From NCBI GenBank assembly GCA_035500455.1, contig DATJXG010000144.1, positions 1 to 27,950 of the forward strand: a stretch of 27,950 nt of DNA, given 5' to 3'. The DNA is from DATJXG01 sp035500455 (GTDB taxonomy: Bacteria; Acidobacteriota; Terriglobia; Terriglobales; Acidobacteriaceae). Positions 1 through 8,407 of the stretch are shown here, in pieces. Positions within the stretch are counted from its first letter, which is position 1; each line of letters begins with the position of its first letter. The notes under the pieces are model-generated. The model ran no database searches and had not been told where the DNA came from. It saw nothing but the letters and a program-made list of their open reading frames with translations. The translations under genes and the position numbers were made by a program.

Positions 1-1359
1 CGCCTCACTATCAGCGCGGAAGTCACGCACATGGAGCCGGCCACAAAGTTCGGCGGGCAATATCTCACCTACGTGTTGTGGGCGGTCACGCCGGAAGGGC
101 GCTCGGTGAACCTCGGCGAAATTCTTCCCGGCGACGACGGCAAGAGCAAAATCAACGTCACCACCGACCTGCAGGCATTCGGCCTCATAGTCACCGCCGA
201 GCCTTATTTCTCGGTGACTCGGCCCAGCGACCTGGTGGTCGTCGAGAACGTTCTTCGCCAGGAGACCAAAGGATTCGAAGAGGCGATCGACGCGAAGTTC
301 GACATGCTGGAGGGTGTGGAGTACACCATCGATGTCCCGGCCGACCAACTTCCCTCGGCGACTGCAGCCCCTAACGTCCCGCTCGATCTGCTGGAAGCTC
401 GTAACGCGGTTGCGATCGCTAAGGCCGCCGGCGCCGAACATTACGCTCCTGGCAGCCTGGCCAAGGCCCAGGACATGCTCGCCCGCGCCGAAGACTATCT
501 GGTGCGGAAGCAGGGACGTACACCCATCGGGACTGCGGCGCGCGGCGCCACTCAAATGGCTGAAGACGCCCGGGTGATTACCTTAAAGAAAGAGCAGCAG
601 GAGCGAGCCGAGGCCGAACGGCGCAGAATCCTCGACGCCCAGGCCAAGGCCGAAGCCGACGCACGCGCCTCCGCCGAAGCCGAGGCCAAAGCCCAGGCGC
701 AGTCCGAAGAAGACGCGCGTCGCCGCGCCCAGGCCGAGGCCGATCGCCTGGCTGCGGAGAAAGCGCAGGCCGAAGCCGAGCAGCAGCAAGCCGCCGCTCA
801 GGCCGAACAGCAGAAAGCGCAGGCCGAAGCCGAAAAGGCCCGCCTGGCCGCCGAAGACGCCGACCGCCAGAAGCAGGAAGCCATCCGCCAGAAAGAAGAG
901 ATGCGCGCCCGGCTACTGCGCCAACTCAACCAGGTGCTGGAGACTAAAGACACGCCTCGCGGCCTGGTGGTCAACATGCCCGATGTTCTCTTCGACTTCG
1001 GGCAATATACGTTGAAGCCTGCCGCCCGAGAACGTCTCGCGCGGATTTCAGGAATTGTCGGTGCTTATCCCGACTTGCTGCTGGAAGTGGAAGGCCACAC
1101 CGATAGCATCGGCAGCGACGAATACAACCAGACGCTTTCCGAGAAACGGGCCGACAGTGTTCGCGACTACCTGGTAAGCAATGGGGTCTCGAACGAGAAG
1201 GTCATCGCCCGCGGACTGGGTAAGACCGATCCCGTCGCCGACAACAAAACCGCCGCCGGCCGCAAACTCAACCGCAGGGTGGAAATGATCGTCTCGGGCG
1301 ATGTGATCGGGAATACAGTAGCGACGCCCGACGCCGCTAATTCCCCGCCCACCCAATGA
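1..1359 (+). CDS. OmpA-family outer-membrane/peptidoglycan-linking protein (5' end outside window)
   Basis: The reading frame is open from base 1, so the true start lies upstream; an ATG at 31 sits inside a conserved domain and is unlikely to be the start. The visible N-terminal part (YLTYVLWAVTPEG, then DLQAFGLIVTAEPYF) matches a domain I associate with acidobacterial OmpA-like proteins. Next comes a DUF4398-like helical stretch (about residues 120-190 counted from base 31), then a long Ala/Glu/Gln/Arg coiled coil (about 190-310) built from near-repeats of QAEAE type. The C-terminal OmpA domain (about 315-430) carries the peptidoglycan-binding pattern EGHTDSIG followed by LSEKRADSVRDYL and LNRRVE. 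The family links the outer membrane to peptidoglycan. The gene ends in a strong terminator. The family call is firm; the specific role is unknown. Confidence 0.88.
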   Translation, partial: RLTISAEVTHMEPATKFGGQYLTYVLWAVTPEGRSVNLGEILPGDDGKSKINVTTDLQAFGLIVTAEPYFSVTRPSDLVVVENVLRQETKGFEEAIDAKFDMLEGVEYTIDVPADQLPSATAAPNVPLDLLEARNAVAIAKAAGAEHYAPGSLAKAQDMLARAEDYLVRKQGRTPIGTAARGATQMAEDARVITLKKEQQERAEAERRRILDAQAKAEADARASAEAEAKAQAQSEEDARRRAQAEADRLAAEKAQAEAEQQQAAAQAEQQKAQAEAEKARLAAEDADRQKQEAIRQKEEMRARLLRQLNQVLETKDTPRGLVVNMPDVLFDFGQYTLKPAARERLARISGIVGAYPDLLLEVEGHTDSIGSDEYNQTLSEKRADSVRDYLVSNGVSNEKVIARGLGKTDPVADNKTAAGRKLNRRVEMIVSGDVIGNTVATPDAANSPPTQ

Positions 1360-1391
1360 TGCGGGCCGCGGTGTCTGGCTGCTTTCCTGAG

Positions 1392-1424
1392 AATGCCATC
1401 CCTCGCCGGGATGGCATTTTTTCT
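1392..1424 (+). terminator. Rho-independent terminator of the OmpA-like gene
   Basis: A perfect 11-bp stem (AATGCCATCCC at 1392-1402, GGGATGGCATT at 1408-1418) with a 5-nt loop runs into a T-rich tract. It separates the OmpA-like gene from the PadR operon. Confidence 0.9.
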
Positions 1425-1435
1425 TTGCCAGGGTC

Positions 1436-1464
1436 TTGACCAGCGAAGCTACCTGGGCGATAGT
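1436..1464 (+). promoter_or_regulatory. Candidate promoter of the padR-ADOP operon
   Basis: TTGACC at 1436-1441 resembles a -35 box. Exactly 17 bp later GATAGT at 1459-1464 can serve as -10. It lies between the upstream terminator and the PadR start, and its -10 box overlaps the palindrome at 1462-1486. Confidence 0.5.
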
Positions 1465-1486
1465 GGCATAGTCTAACTATGCTACT
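1462..1486. promoter_or_regulatory. Palindromic operator, probably for PadR autoregulation
   Basis: Two 11-bp arms, AGTGGCATAGT (1462-1472) and ACTATGCTACT (1476-1486), are inverted repeats matching at 10 of 11 positions around a 3-bp spacer. The site overlaps the candidate -10 element and ends just before the GGGAGGAGG ribosome-binding site of the PadR gene. PadR proteins are dimers that usually repress their own operon by binding such palindromes. That this PadR binds here is inference. Confidence 0.6.
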
Positions 1487-1501
1487 CCCGGGAGGAGGCG
1501 T

Positions 1502-1867
1502 ATGGCTGCCCTGATTAACCGCAATCTAGAGCGAAACAACGACCGCAACGAAATCCCGCCGGGAACGCTTTACCTGCTCATTCTCAAGACCCTCGCGTCG
1601 CGCGGCAAGCTCCACGGCTATGAGATCGCCGAATCTATCCAGCAGACCTCAAACGAAGTCCTGCTCATCGAAGAAGGCTCCCTCTATCCCGCGCTCCAGC
1701 GAATGCTGATGAAGGGCTGGGTTGTCGCCGAGTGGGGCGTAACCGCGGGCAACCGCCGCGCCCGCTACTACACGCTGACCCCCGGCGGAAGCAAGCAGCT
1801 TGGCGTTGAAGTCTCGCAGTTCCAGCGGACCATGGGTGCAATCAACCGCGTGATCGAAGCGGTGTAG
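1502..1867 (+). CDS. PadR-family transcriptional regulator (acidobacterial type)
   Basis: This 121-residue protein has the size and layout of a minimal PadR repressor: an N-terminal winged helix with the signature LHGYEIAESI, the recognition-helix region EGSLYPALQRM, a wing with RRARYYTLTPGG, and a short C-terminal dimerisation helix. The ATG follows a strong GGGAGGAGG ribosome-binding site. It lies 8 bp upstream of an ADOP-type permease, the usual genomic arrangement of this acidobacterial PadR subfamily, so the two are probably one operon. A palindrome over the promoter suggests autoregulation. The inducing signal cannot be seen from sequence; PadR relatives often sense toxic small molecules. 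Confidence 0.93.
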   Translation: MAALINRNLERNNDRNEIPPGTLYLLILKTLASRGKLHGYEIAESIQQTSNEVLLIEEGSLYPALQRMLMKGWVVAEWGVTAGNRRARYYTLTPGGSKQLGVEVSQFQRTMGAINRVIEAV

Positions 1868-1875
1868 GAGCCAGG

Positions 1876-4599
1876 ATGAGCCTGCCGGGTGAATGGATCC
1901 GACGTATGCAAATGCTGCTGAACCGCCGCCAGTTCAACAGCGACCTGGAAGAGGAGATGCGCCTGCATCTCGATCTGCTTCGCCAGCGACCAGCGGAAGC
2001 CGGCGCCTCAGCCGACGAAGCCCGCCACGCCGCCAACCGAAGATTCGGCAACACAACCCGCATTCAGGAACAAAGCTATATGGCATGGGGATGGGAGTGG
2101 CTGGAGTCGTTTGTGCAGGATGTCTCATACGGGATGCGCTCGCTGTTTCGCAGCCCTGCGCTTACGCTCGTGGCACTGGTCTCGCTGGCCCTGGGCATCG
2201 GCGCCAACACTGCGATCTTTGGCCTGATGGACGCGGTTATGTTGCGCTCCCTGCCGGTAAAGCATCCGGAGCAACTCGTCATGATGGGCGAAGCGCGATC
2301 CGCCGGGATCGAGGGGGAAAATGAGGTAAACACCGAACTCTACGCCTACCCTTTCTTTCAGCGCGTGCGCCAAAACAACCAGGTGTTCTCCGACACAGCC
2401 GCGATCTTCAGCATGTTGATGCCAATCCACGGCTACCTGGACGGCCGCACCGATTCCGAGGTGATGAACGTGCAACTCATCTCGGGCAGCTACTTCCCAA
2501 CCCTGGGTGTTGAACCCGAAGTCGGACGTTTGCTCAACGACGCCGACGACAGTTCCGAAGGTAATCATCCGGTGGCCGTGGTCAGCTACAACTGGTGGAA
2601 GCGCAGCCTGGCTCGCGATCCCAATATCCTCGAGCGCAAAGTGAAGCTCGGGACCACGATCTTCGAGATTGTTGGAGTCGCGCCGCCGGAATTTTTCGGG
2701 ACCGAGGTGGGCGCCGCGCCCGACGTCTGGATTCCGATGGCCATGCTGCATTCCATCGCGCCGAAGTGGGGCGGTTACAGCGATCCCTTTACCCACTCCC
2801 TTTATCTGATAGGCCGTCTCAAGCCGGGAGTCTCGCGGGCGCAGGCCAGTTCAAACATCAATCTGGTCTTCCAACAGCTCACGCGGGAGCTTTATGGCTT
2901 CAAACTGAGGCCCGTGGACATGGAGAGACTGGACCGAACCATCGTCCCCCTGACGTCGCTGGAAACCGGCATCTCCGGCCTGCGCCGCGAGTATTCCGAG
3001 CCACTGAAGATCCTGATGGCGGTGGTTGCGATGGTGCTGCTGATCGCATGCGCCAATATCGCTAATCTGTTGTTGGCACGTTCCACGGCTCGCGCTCGCG
3101 AACTCGCAGTGCGGCAGGCGCTCGGAGCACGCCGTTCCCGGCTGGTCCGCCAGCTTTTCACCGAGAGCCTGATTCTCGCCCTTGCCGGAGGAGTACTGGG
3201 CATAGGCTTCGCCGCGATGGCCAACCGCCTGCTGCTGCACCTGGTCTCGGGCGGCTTTGAAACTCTTCCGCTCAACGTCGGCGTTGACTTGCAGCTGCTG
3301 GGCTTTACCTTGGGCGTGGCCGTGGGTACCTCCGTGCTCTTCGGAGTGATCCCCGCGTTCCGAGCCACGCGCGTCGATCCCATCGATTCACTCAAAGATG
3401 GCCGCAGCGTCTCGACGGCCAGCTCTCGCACTCGCGCCGCCAAAACGCTCATCATCGCCCAGGTTGCGGTCTCTCTGGTGCTCACCGTCGGTTCAGGACT
3501 GTTTCTGCGCTCTCTCGTCAATCTCAACAACGTCAACACCGGCTTTAATCGTGAAAATGTATTGCGGCTTCAGCTTGACACCGACACCACTGGCTTCGGC
3601 GACGACGATCCCCGGCTTGGCGCTCTCTACCAGGAGATCGAATCCCGCGTGGGCGCCCTTCCCGGCGTGAAGGCGGCTAGTTTCTCAGCGTTCACATTCC
3701 ATGAGGGAAGCTGGTCAGACACCATTCATATTTCCGGGGTCAAGATCGACGAGAACATCACCATTCATCAGAACGTGATCGGCGATGGCTACTTCGAGAC
3801 GATGCAGATTCCGATCCTCGCCGGCCGTTGCTTCGGGCCTCAGGATACCGCCAGCTCGCAACACGTCGCCGTGATCAGCAATCTCATGGCGAAGAATATG
3901 TTCCCCCCCGGAAATCCGATTGGACTTCACTTTCGTGTAGGTGAGGACAAACCCGAAAATGACTTCGAAGTAATCGGCGTGGCCAGGGATGTGAAATTCC
4001 GCAACCTCCAGGGAAAGCCTTCCTACATCAACTATCTGTCCTACAAGCAACGCCCCTGGCGGTTCGGGGACTTCGAGGTCCGCTATGCCGGCGACTTCAA
4101 CGCCGTGTCGAATGAGGTGCGGCAGACGATTCACGCCGTCAACCGGAATCTCCTGGTAAACCACGTCACCACGCTCGATGAGCAGGTCTCGCGCACCGTG
4201 ACTAACGAGCGGCTGGTGGCGGAACTCTCTCTGTTCTTCGCGCTGCTTGCTGTGTTCCTCTCCTGTATCGGTATTTACGGGCTCATGTCATATCTGGTAA
4301 ATCGGCGAACCAACGAGATCGGCGTCCGCATGGCGCTGGGGGCAGCCCGTTCCGGAGTTACCAGACTAGTGATGCGGGAGAGCGCATGGATGATCCTGGC
4401 CGGAGTCGCCATCGGAATTCCGGCGGCCTTGCTGGGCGGCAAGCTGGTGGTGAGCATGCTCTACGGAATCGTGAGCACGGACCCGCTGAGCCTCGCCGCT
4501 GCTACCTCCCTGTTAGTTGTGGTTGCGCTATTGGCAGGCTACTTCCCCGCTCGCCGCGCTGCGAGGATTGATCCGATGGCAGCTCTGCGCTACGAGTGA
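1876..4599 (+). CDS. ADOP-type duplicated ABC permease (MacB/FtsX-like)
   Basis: A 907-residue membrane protein. It has a cytoplasmic N-terminal helical region (about 1-75), a first transmembrane segment (LTLVALVSLALGIGANTAIFG, about 95-115), a MacB-type periplasmic core, and an FtsX permease domain (about 375-505, with LIACANIANLLLARSTARARELAVRQALGA). A second periplasmic core follows, then a second FtsX domain at the C-terminus (about 780-905, with IGIYGLMSYLVNRRTNEIGVRMALGA). Two permease units in one chain without an ATPase define the acidobacterial duplicated orphan permease family. The start has an AGGAG site and lies 8 bp after padR. No ATP-binding subunit is encoded nearby, so the energy source and substrate are unknown. 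An export or efflux role is inferred from MacB-like relatives. Confidence 0.93.
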   Translation: MSLPGEWIRRMQMLLNRRQFNSDLEEEMRLHLDLLRQRPAEAGASADEARHAANRRFGNTTRIQEQSYMAWGWEWLESFVQDVSYGMRSLFRSPALTLVALVSLALGIGANTAIFGLMDAVMLRSLPVKHPEQLVMMGEARSAGIEGENEVNTELYAYPFFQRVRQNNQVFSDTAAIFSMLMPIHGYLDGRTDSEVMNVQLISGSYFPTLGVEPEVGRLLNDADDSSEGNHPVAVVSYNWWKRSLARDPNILERKVKLGTTIFEIVGVAPPEFFGTEVGAAPDVWIPMAMLHSIAPKWGGYSDPFTHSLYLIGRLKPGVSRAQASSNINLVFQQLTRELYGFKLRPVDMERLDRTIVPLTSLETGISGLRREYSEPLKILMAVVAMVLLIACANIANLLLARSTARARELAVRQALGARRSRLVRQLFTESLILALAGGVLGIGFAAMANRLLLHLVSGGFETLPLNVGVDLQLLGFTLGVAVGTSVLFGVIPAFRATRVDPIDSLKDGRSVSTASSRTRAAKTLIIAQVAVSLVLTVGSGLFLRSLVNLNNVNTGFNRENVLRLQLDTDTTGFGDDDPRLGALYQEIESRVGALPGVKAASFSAFTFHEGSWSDTIHISGVKIDENITIHQNVIGDGYFETMQIPILAGRCFGPQDTASSQHVAVISNLMAKNMFPPGNPIGLHFRVGEDKPENDFEVIGVARDVKFRNLQGKPSYINYLSYKQRPWRFGDFEVRYAGDFNAVSNEVRQTIHAVNRNLLVNHVTTLDEQVSRTVTNERLVAELSLFFALLAVFLSCIGIYGLMSYLVNRRTNEIGVRMALGAARSGVTRLVMRESAWMILAGVAIGIPAALLGGKLVVSMLYGIVSTDPLSLAAATSLLVVVALLAGYFPARRAARIDPMAALRYE

Positions 4600-4695
4600 A
4601 GCCTGGCGCTGGAACCAAGGCTTGGCCTGGATTCTTGTTGGATGGTTGCGGACCTTTCCGGAAACGAATCTTCGTGCGCTGGCGCAGTCGCTCAA

Positions 4696-6153
4696 CTACT
4701 CCGGCGGTTCCCCCGCGGCCATCTCCTGAGCAAGAATTAACTGGCGGCCCTCCATCCTGATGTATGGAAGCTTGCAGCCAAACCAGACCGCTCCCGCCAG
4801 GCACGCACAGGCTCCCAACATCACCGTGCGCGGCGCTCCGATGTGCTGCGCCAGCGCGCCCCCGAACAACGCGCCAAACGGGGCCATGCCCATAAACATC
4901 ATCGAATACACCGCCATCACCCGTCCCCGCAGGTGATCCGGCACCATCGCCTGAATCAGGGTGTTGGAGGAAGACATCTCCAGCATCATGCAGAAGCCCA
5001 CTGGCAGTAGCAGCGCGGCCGAAAGCCACAGCCAGCGCGAAGCCGCGAACAGCATGAGGCTTACTGCGAACCCGCCGCAGGCCAACGCCACCCAGCGACC
5101 GAGGCCACGCACCCCGGTGCGAGTGGCCAGAGTGAGCGCGCCCAGGAACGCACCGACTCCGGTGGCGCCCATCAGAATCCCCAACCCGCGCGCGCCGCCA
5201 TGCAGAATGCGATCCGCGAACACCGGCATGAGAACGGTGTAGGGCATGGCCACCAGGCTGACCAGGCCGAGCAACAGAAGCAGGGCGCGGATCGGCGCCG
5301 TCTGCCGCACAAACCGGAAACCTTCGGCGATATGAGCCAGCGGCGACGCGGCGGCCGCCAGCGCCGCCGGCCGTTCCACTCGCATCATTACGAGGCCGGT
5401 GATTACTGCTATGTAACTAAGGCCGTTCACGAGAAAACACCAGCCCTCGCCGATTCTGGCCACCAGAATTCCCGCGATCGCCGGCCCGATGACCCTCGCT
5501 CCGTTGAACATCGAGGAATTCAGGGCGATGGCATTCATCAGATCTTCCTTGCCTACCATATCCACCAGGAATGACTGGCGCGCGGGAATATCGAAGGCGT
5601 TCACGACTCCCAGCCCGGCCGCCAGCACGAAAACCTGCCACACCTGGACCCTTCCGGAGAGAGTCAAAGCGGCAAGAATCAAGGCTAGAATCATTGACGC
5701 CGCCTGGGTCGCAATCACAACCTGGCGGCGGTTAAACCGGTCAGCGACGATTCCACCCAGCGGAGCCACCAGAAAAACCGGAATTTGGCTAGCAAAACCC
5801 GCAGCTCCCAGTAAGAAAGCCGAACCGCGCAGGCGATACACCAGCCATGATTCTGCGATCGTCTGCATCCAGGTGCCGATGAGAGAAATCATCTGCCCGC
5901 TGACAAACAACTGGAAGTTCCGGTAGCGGAGAGCGCGCAGGGTAACCGACAGCACTCCCGCCCGCGATGTCGGCGGCGCTGGTTCGCCTGGGTTCCGTGG
6001 AGAAGCGCTATTGGATGAACTCACGGTGTAATGGAGAATGCTTTCTCTAAGGATGACTATGCTGTTCCCTGCGATTGCCCTGTACTTTCCTGTGGAAATC
6101 CAGTCACCAACTTGTAACTTCCCGGCGGCCTCAGTTTGAGATACAGTCAGCAT
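4696..6153 (-). CDS. MFS exporter (EntS-like)
   Basis: A polytopic membrane protein of up to 485 residues with about 12 hydrophobic segments. The cytoplasmic loop after TM2 reads GGIVADRFNRRQVV, the MFS motif A (GxxxDRxxRR). The conserved N-terminal stretch LRYRNFQLFVSGQMISLIGTWMQ is typical of the EntS/DUF894 branch, which exports siderophores or drugs; the substrate here is unknown. The start is uncertain. The ATG at 6153 lacks a close ribosome-binding site, and the first ~43 residues do not look like MFS sequence. A GTG at 6024 would give a 442-residue protein closer to family length. The gene converges on the ADOP permease across a 96-bp gap. Confidence 0.88.
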   Translation of the reverse strand: MLTVSQTEAAGKLQVGDWISTGKYRAIAGNSIVILRESILHYTVSSSNSASPRNPGEPAPPTSRAGVLSVTLRALRYRNFQLFVSGQMISLIGTWMQTIAESWLVYRLRGSAFLLGAAGFASQIPVFLVAPLGGIVADRFNRRQVVIATQAASMILALILAALTLSGRVQVWQVFVLAAGLGVVNAFDIPARQSFLVDMVGKEDLMNAIALNSSMFNGARVIGPAIAGILVARIGEGWCFLVNGLSYIAVITGLVMMRVERPAALAAAASPLAHIAEGFRFVRQTAPIRALLLLLGLVSLVAMPYTVLMPVFADRILHGGARGLGILMGATGVGAFLGALTLATRTGVRGLGRWVALACGGFAVSLMLFAASRWLWLSAALLLPVGFCMMLEMSSSNTLIQAMVPDHLRGRVMAVYSMMFMGMAPFGALFGGALAQHIGAPRTVMLGACACLAGAVWFGCKLPYIRMEGRQLILAQEMAAGEPPE

Positions 6154-6274
6154 TACGTGGCCAGGTGCAGCGGGCTTCCTGTTGCTTTCTCTCCCCCTTC
6201 AGTATAAGAGCAGTGCCTGCGCCGAATGCGAAGTATGAGCCCGGGCGGTAACTGCAGTTTGTTGTCACCTGTGA

Positions 6275-6297
6275 GAAGGGCGCCCCTTCGGAGGAAA
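6275..6297 (+). promoter_or_regulatory. Leader hairpin abutting the ribosome-binding site of the PilZ gene
   Basis: GAAGGG (6275-6280) and CCCTTC (6284-6289) form a perfect 6-bp stem with a 3-nt loop. It ends one base before the GGAGGAA Shine-Dalgarno sequence. It may affect ribosome access, but the stem is short and could be chance. Confidence 0.3.
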
Positions 6298-6298
6298 T

Positions 6299-6733
6299 AT
6301 GAACTCAGGGCCGGTTCGAGTCGAGCGCAGAGCTGCTCAGCGGTTCGATTTTCAACTTCCTCTCTCTCTTCGATGGTCCAACGGGGAGCGCGAAGGCTGC
6401 GGCTTCACTCAGGATTTGAGCGCGCGCGGAGTTTTCTTCTACACCGATTCGCCCTTGTCTCCCGGTGACCCGGTTGAAGTTGTGCTGGTGATGCCCTCGG
6501 AGATCACGCTTACCGAGAACACGCGGGTCCGTTGCCACGGCCGGGTGGTGCGGGTGGCCGATCCCAAGGTGGGGAGCAAAAGCGGAGTGGCGGTGCAGAT
6601 CGAGAGTTACGAGTACCTGCCGGAGGCAGCCTCCGCCGCGGAGATCGCGCGCGACTTCCCCCGGGTTTCGGGGTTACATGAGCATGCCGCGGAAGAAGAA
6701 CCGGCGCCGAGCCTGCATCCTTTGCTGTCGTAA
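6299..6733 (+). CDS. PilZ-domain protein (probable c-di-GMP receptor)
   Basis: A 144-residue single-domain protein. The two c-di-GMP-binding signatures are visible: RxxxR at residues 11-15 (RAAQR) and (D/N)xSxxG at 39-44 (DLSARG). They are followed by the beta-barrel segment PLSPGDPVEVVLVMP and RVRCHGRVVRV. The ATG follows a strong GGAGGAA site. PilZ domains bind c-di-GMP and pass the signal to partners controlling motility, adhesion or polysaccharide. With both motifs intact, binding is likely. No output domain is fused, so the partner is unknown. The next gene on this strand is a CpaE/TadZ-like ATPase 304 bp away, which could hint at surface-structure control. Confidence 0.9.
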   Translation: MNSGPVRVERRAAQRFDFQLPLSLRWSNGEREGCGFTQDLSARGVFFYTDSPLSPGDPVEVVLVMPSEITLTENTRVRCHGRVVRVADPKVGSKSGVAVQIESYEYLPEAASAAEIARDFPRVSGLHEHAAEEEPAPSLHPLLS

Positions 6734-7037
6734 ACCCTGCACCCCGGCCCGCCTGCCCTCTCTGCCTGTGGATTTCCGGGATCAAATGGATCCCTTGCTG
6801 GGCGCGGCTTTTGCAGAAAATTGTCATCTTTTCAAGGTCAGCGTTTTTGCTTAGAATGTCTCCTAACACAGCCTCCCCTCTGGGCCGGACTCACGACTCG
6901 TCTGATTGTTGTCCCTGCAGGTGTCATGGCTGCTATCGGATTTTCTTTATGCGAGCCGGGCCGCAGTACCAAAGTCACTTGGCGGGAACACCCCCGATTC
7001 ATACCATTGGTAATCACCCCATCATGAGGCAGGGAAC
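6734..7037. other. Intergenic region between PilZ and CpaE-like genes
   Basis: About 304 bases without a convincing gene; two short overlapping frames here (starting near 6811-6821) have no recognisable sequence. It must hold the promoter of the CpaE-like gene, but I found no well-spaced -35/-10 pair and no sigma-54 site. No terminator for the PilZ gene is obvious. Confidence 0.5.
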
Positions 7038-8273
7038 ATGCACGGCGTAGCCGTAGCTCTGTTGACCGAAGATAAAGATAGACTTACGGTGCTTCGCCAC
7101 CGCCTGGAAAACAGCCAGTCCGGGCGCATCGCGTTCAGTTACACCGGCTTCCCCACCATGCCGAGCGACCCCATCCTGCGTCAGATGGAGGATGTCCGCA
7201 CGGAAGTGGTTCTGGTGGATATCGACCCCCGCAATGAACAACGGGCCCTGAACGCCATTCAGCTGATTCGCACGAATAACGGGCAAATCACGGTCTTCGC
7301 GGTCGGCGAGATGAGTAATCCGGCCTCGATTGTGGCCACCATGCGGGCCGGAGCTAGCGAATATCTGGAACGGAACGCGCCCCCGGAGCACATCGCCGAA
7401 GCGCTGGCGCGCTTTGCCGCCACCCGTAACAAGGCCCGCGCCTCATCCGGCCGTGCCCGCATCTTCACCATTACCAACGCCAAGGGCGGCGCCGGCGCCA
7501 CCACCGTCGCGGTGAATACCGCAATCTCTCTGCAGGAAACTCACGGCAATGTCCTGCTGGTGGACTTCGCTCCCCTGGGACACGCTGCCCTGCACCTGAA
7601 TCTGCGGCCCGCGTTCGGAGTGTTTGACGCATTGCAGAATCTGCACCGCCTGGACTCTTCCCTGCTCGAGGGCTTGCTCACACCTTACAAAGGCGGCCTG
7701 CAACTGCTGGCCGCGCCGCAGCAGCCGTTCACCCTGGCGCCCACCGCGGCGGAACTCGCCAAGCTGTTTGACCTGCTGGTGGCGCACTTCCGTTTCGTGA
7801 TCGTGGACTGCTCCAATCGCGTGGACCAGACCGCCCGCCTGCTGTGCGAACTCTCGAACGCCGTGCTGATGGTGGCCCAGGCCGACGTGGTCTCACTGTG
7901 GAGCGCCGGCCGCATGCGCACCTTCCTGGAAGAAGGCGCGGGACGTGACCGGGTGCGGGTGGTACTCAACCGCTATAAGAAGATTCCCGGATTTGGGGAT
8001 GAAGATATCGAGAAGGCCACGGACTGCAAACTGCTCTGGAAGTTGCCCAACAATTATCAGGCGACGGCGCCGGCCATCGACAAAGGAGTTCCGGTGGCGC
8101 TGCAGGACAGCACCGACATCGGCCGCGCCTTCCGTGGCTTGGCGGCGGCCCTGGCCACCGCGGCCCCAACCGCCGAAGGCTCGCTGGATCTCGTCTACCA
8201 ACACGACAAGACCGACCGCAAGAAGAAGACCGCCGGCCGGCTGCTGATCTCACCGCTGCGGGCGGGACAGTAG
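7038..8273 (+). CDS. CpaE/TadZ-like protein: receiver-like domain plus ParA/MinD ATPase
   Basis: A 411-residue protein with two parts. Residues about 1-130 resemble an atypical response-regulator receiver (EVVLVDIDP, then VFAVGEM and MRAGASEYLERNA). Residues about 140-390 form a ParA/MinD-type ATPase with the deviant Walker A KGGAGATT at 149-156, then NVLLVDFAPLG and FVIVDCSNRVD. This order is that of CpaE/TadZ, which localises the Tad (Flp) pilus machine at the pole. The usual Tad partners (the CpaF ATPase, TadB/C, secretin, Flp pilin) are absent from the window, so this is an orphan copy. The start follows a GAGGCAGGGA site. It could instead position another complex. Confidence 0.85.
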   Translation: MHGVAVALLTEDKDRLTVLRHRLENSQSGRIAFSYTGFPTMPSDPILRQMEDVRTEVVLVDIDPRNEQRALNAIQLIRTNNGQITVFAVGEMSNPASIVATMRAGASEYLERNAPPEHIAEALARFAATRNKARASSGRARIFTITNAKGGAGATTVAVNTAISLQETHGNVLLVDFAPLGHAALHLNLRPAFGVFDALQNLHRLDSSLLEGLLTPYKGGLQLLAAPQQPFTLAPTAAELAKLFDLLVAHFRFVIVDCSNRVDQTARLLCELSNAVLMVAQADVVSLWSAGRMRTFLEEGAGRDRVRVVLNRYKKIPGFGDEDIEKATDCKLLWKLPNNYQATAPAIDKGVPVALQDSTDIGRAFRGLAAALATAAPTAEGSLDLVYQHDKTDRKKKTAGRLLISPLRAGQ

Positions 8274-8279
8274 AAGCTG

Positions 8280-8314
8280 TCAGCTCTCAGCCTTCAGCCT
8301 TCAGCCCCCAGCTT
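8280..8314 (+). repeat. Five tandem heptamers, consensus TCAGCCT
   Basis: Five consecutive 7-bp units (8280-8286, 8287-8293, 8294-8300, 8301-8307, 8308-8314) follow the pattern TCAGCCT with one or two substitutions each. The array starts 7 bp after the CpaE-like stop codon, in a gap between convergent genes. The first unit is also the left arm of a longer-range inverted repeat. Confidence 0.65.
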
Positions 8315-8399
8315 CCAATGGATTGCTCAATACACCGCCAATAGCCTAATTCCGCGGGTCGACGCACAAAGCCTGCGTTGTCTGGAACCTGAGAGCTGA
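8280..8399. repeat. 11-bp inverted repeats bracketing the convergent intergenic gap
   Basis: TCAGCTCTCAG at 8280-8290 is perfectly complementary to CTGAGAGCTGA at 8389-8399. The arms enclose 98 bp and nearly fill the gap between two convergent genes (8273 and 8408). This could be a miniature mobile or REP-like unit or a transcription barrier. No target duplication or encoded protein is seen. Confidence 0.5.
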
Positions 8400-8407
8400 T
8401 CGCGGTC

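Noticed and set aside
640..850. Tandem GCCGAA/CAGGCC-like DNA repeats in the OmpA-like gene
   Set aside because: They are explained by the coiled-coil Ala/Glu/Gln codons and are not an independent DNA element.
2125..2796. 223-codon minus-strand frame inside the ADOP permease
   Set aside because: Shadow of a well-supported permease; no domain and no start signal.
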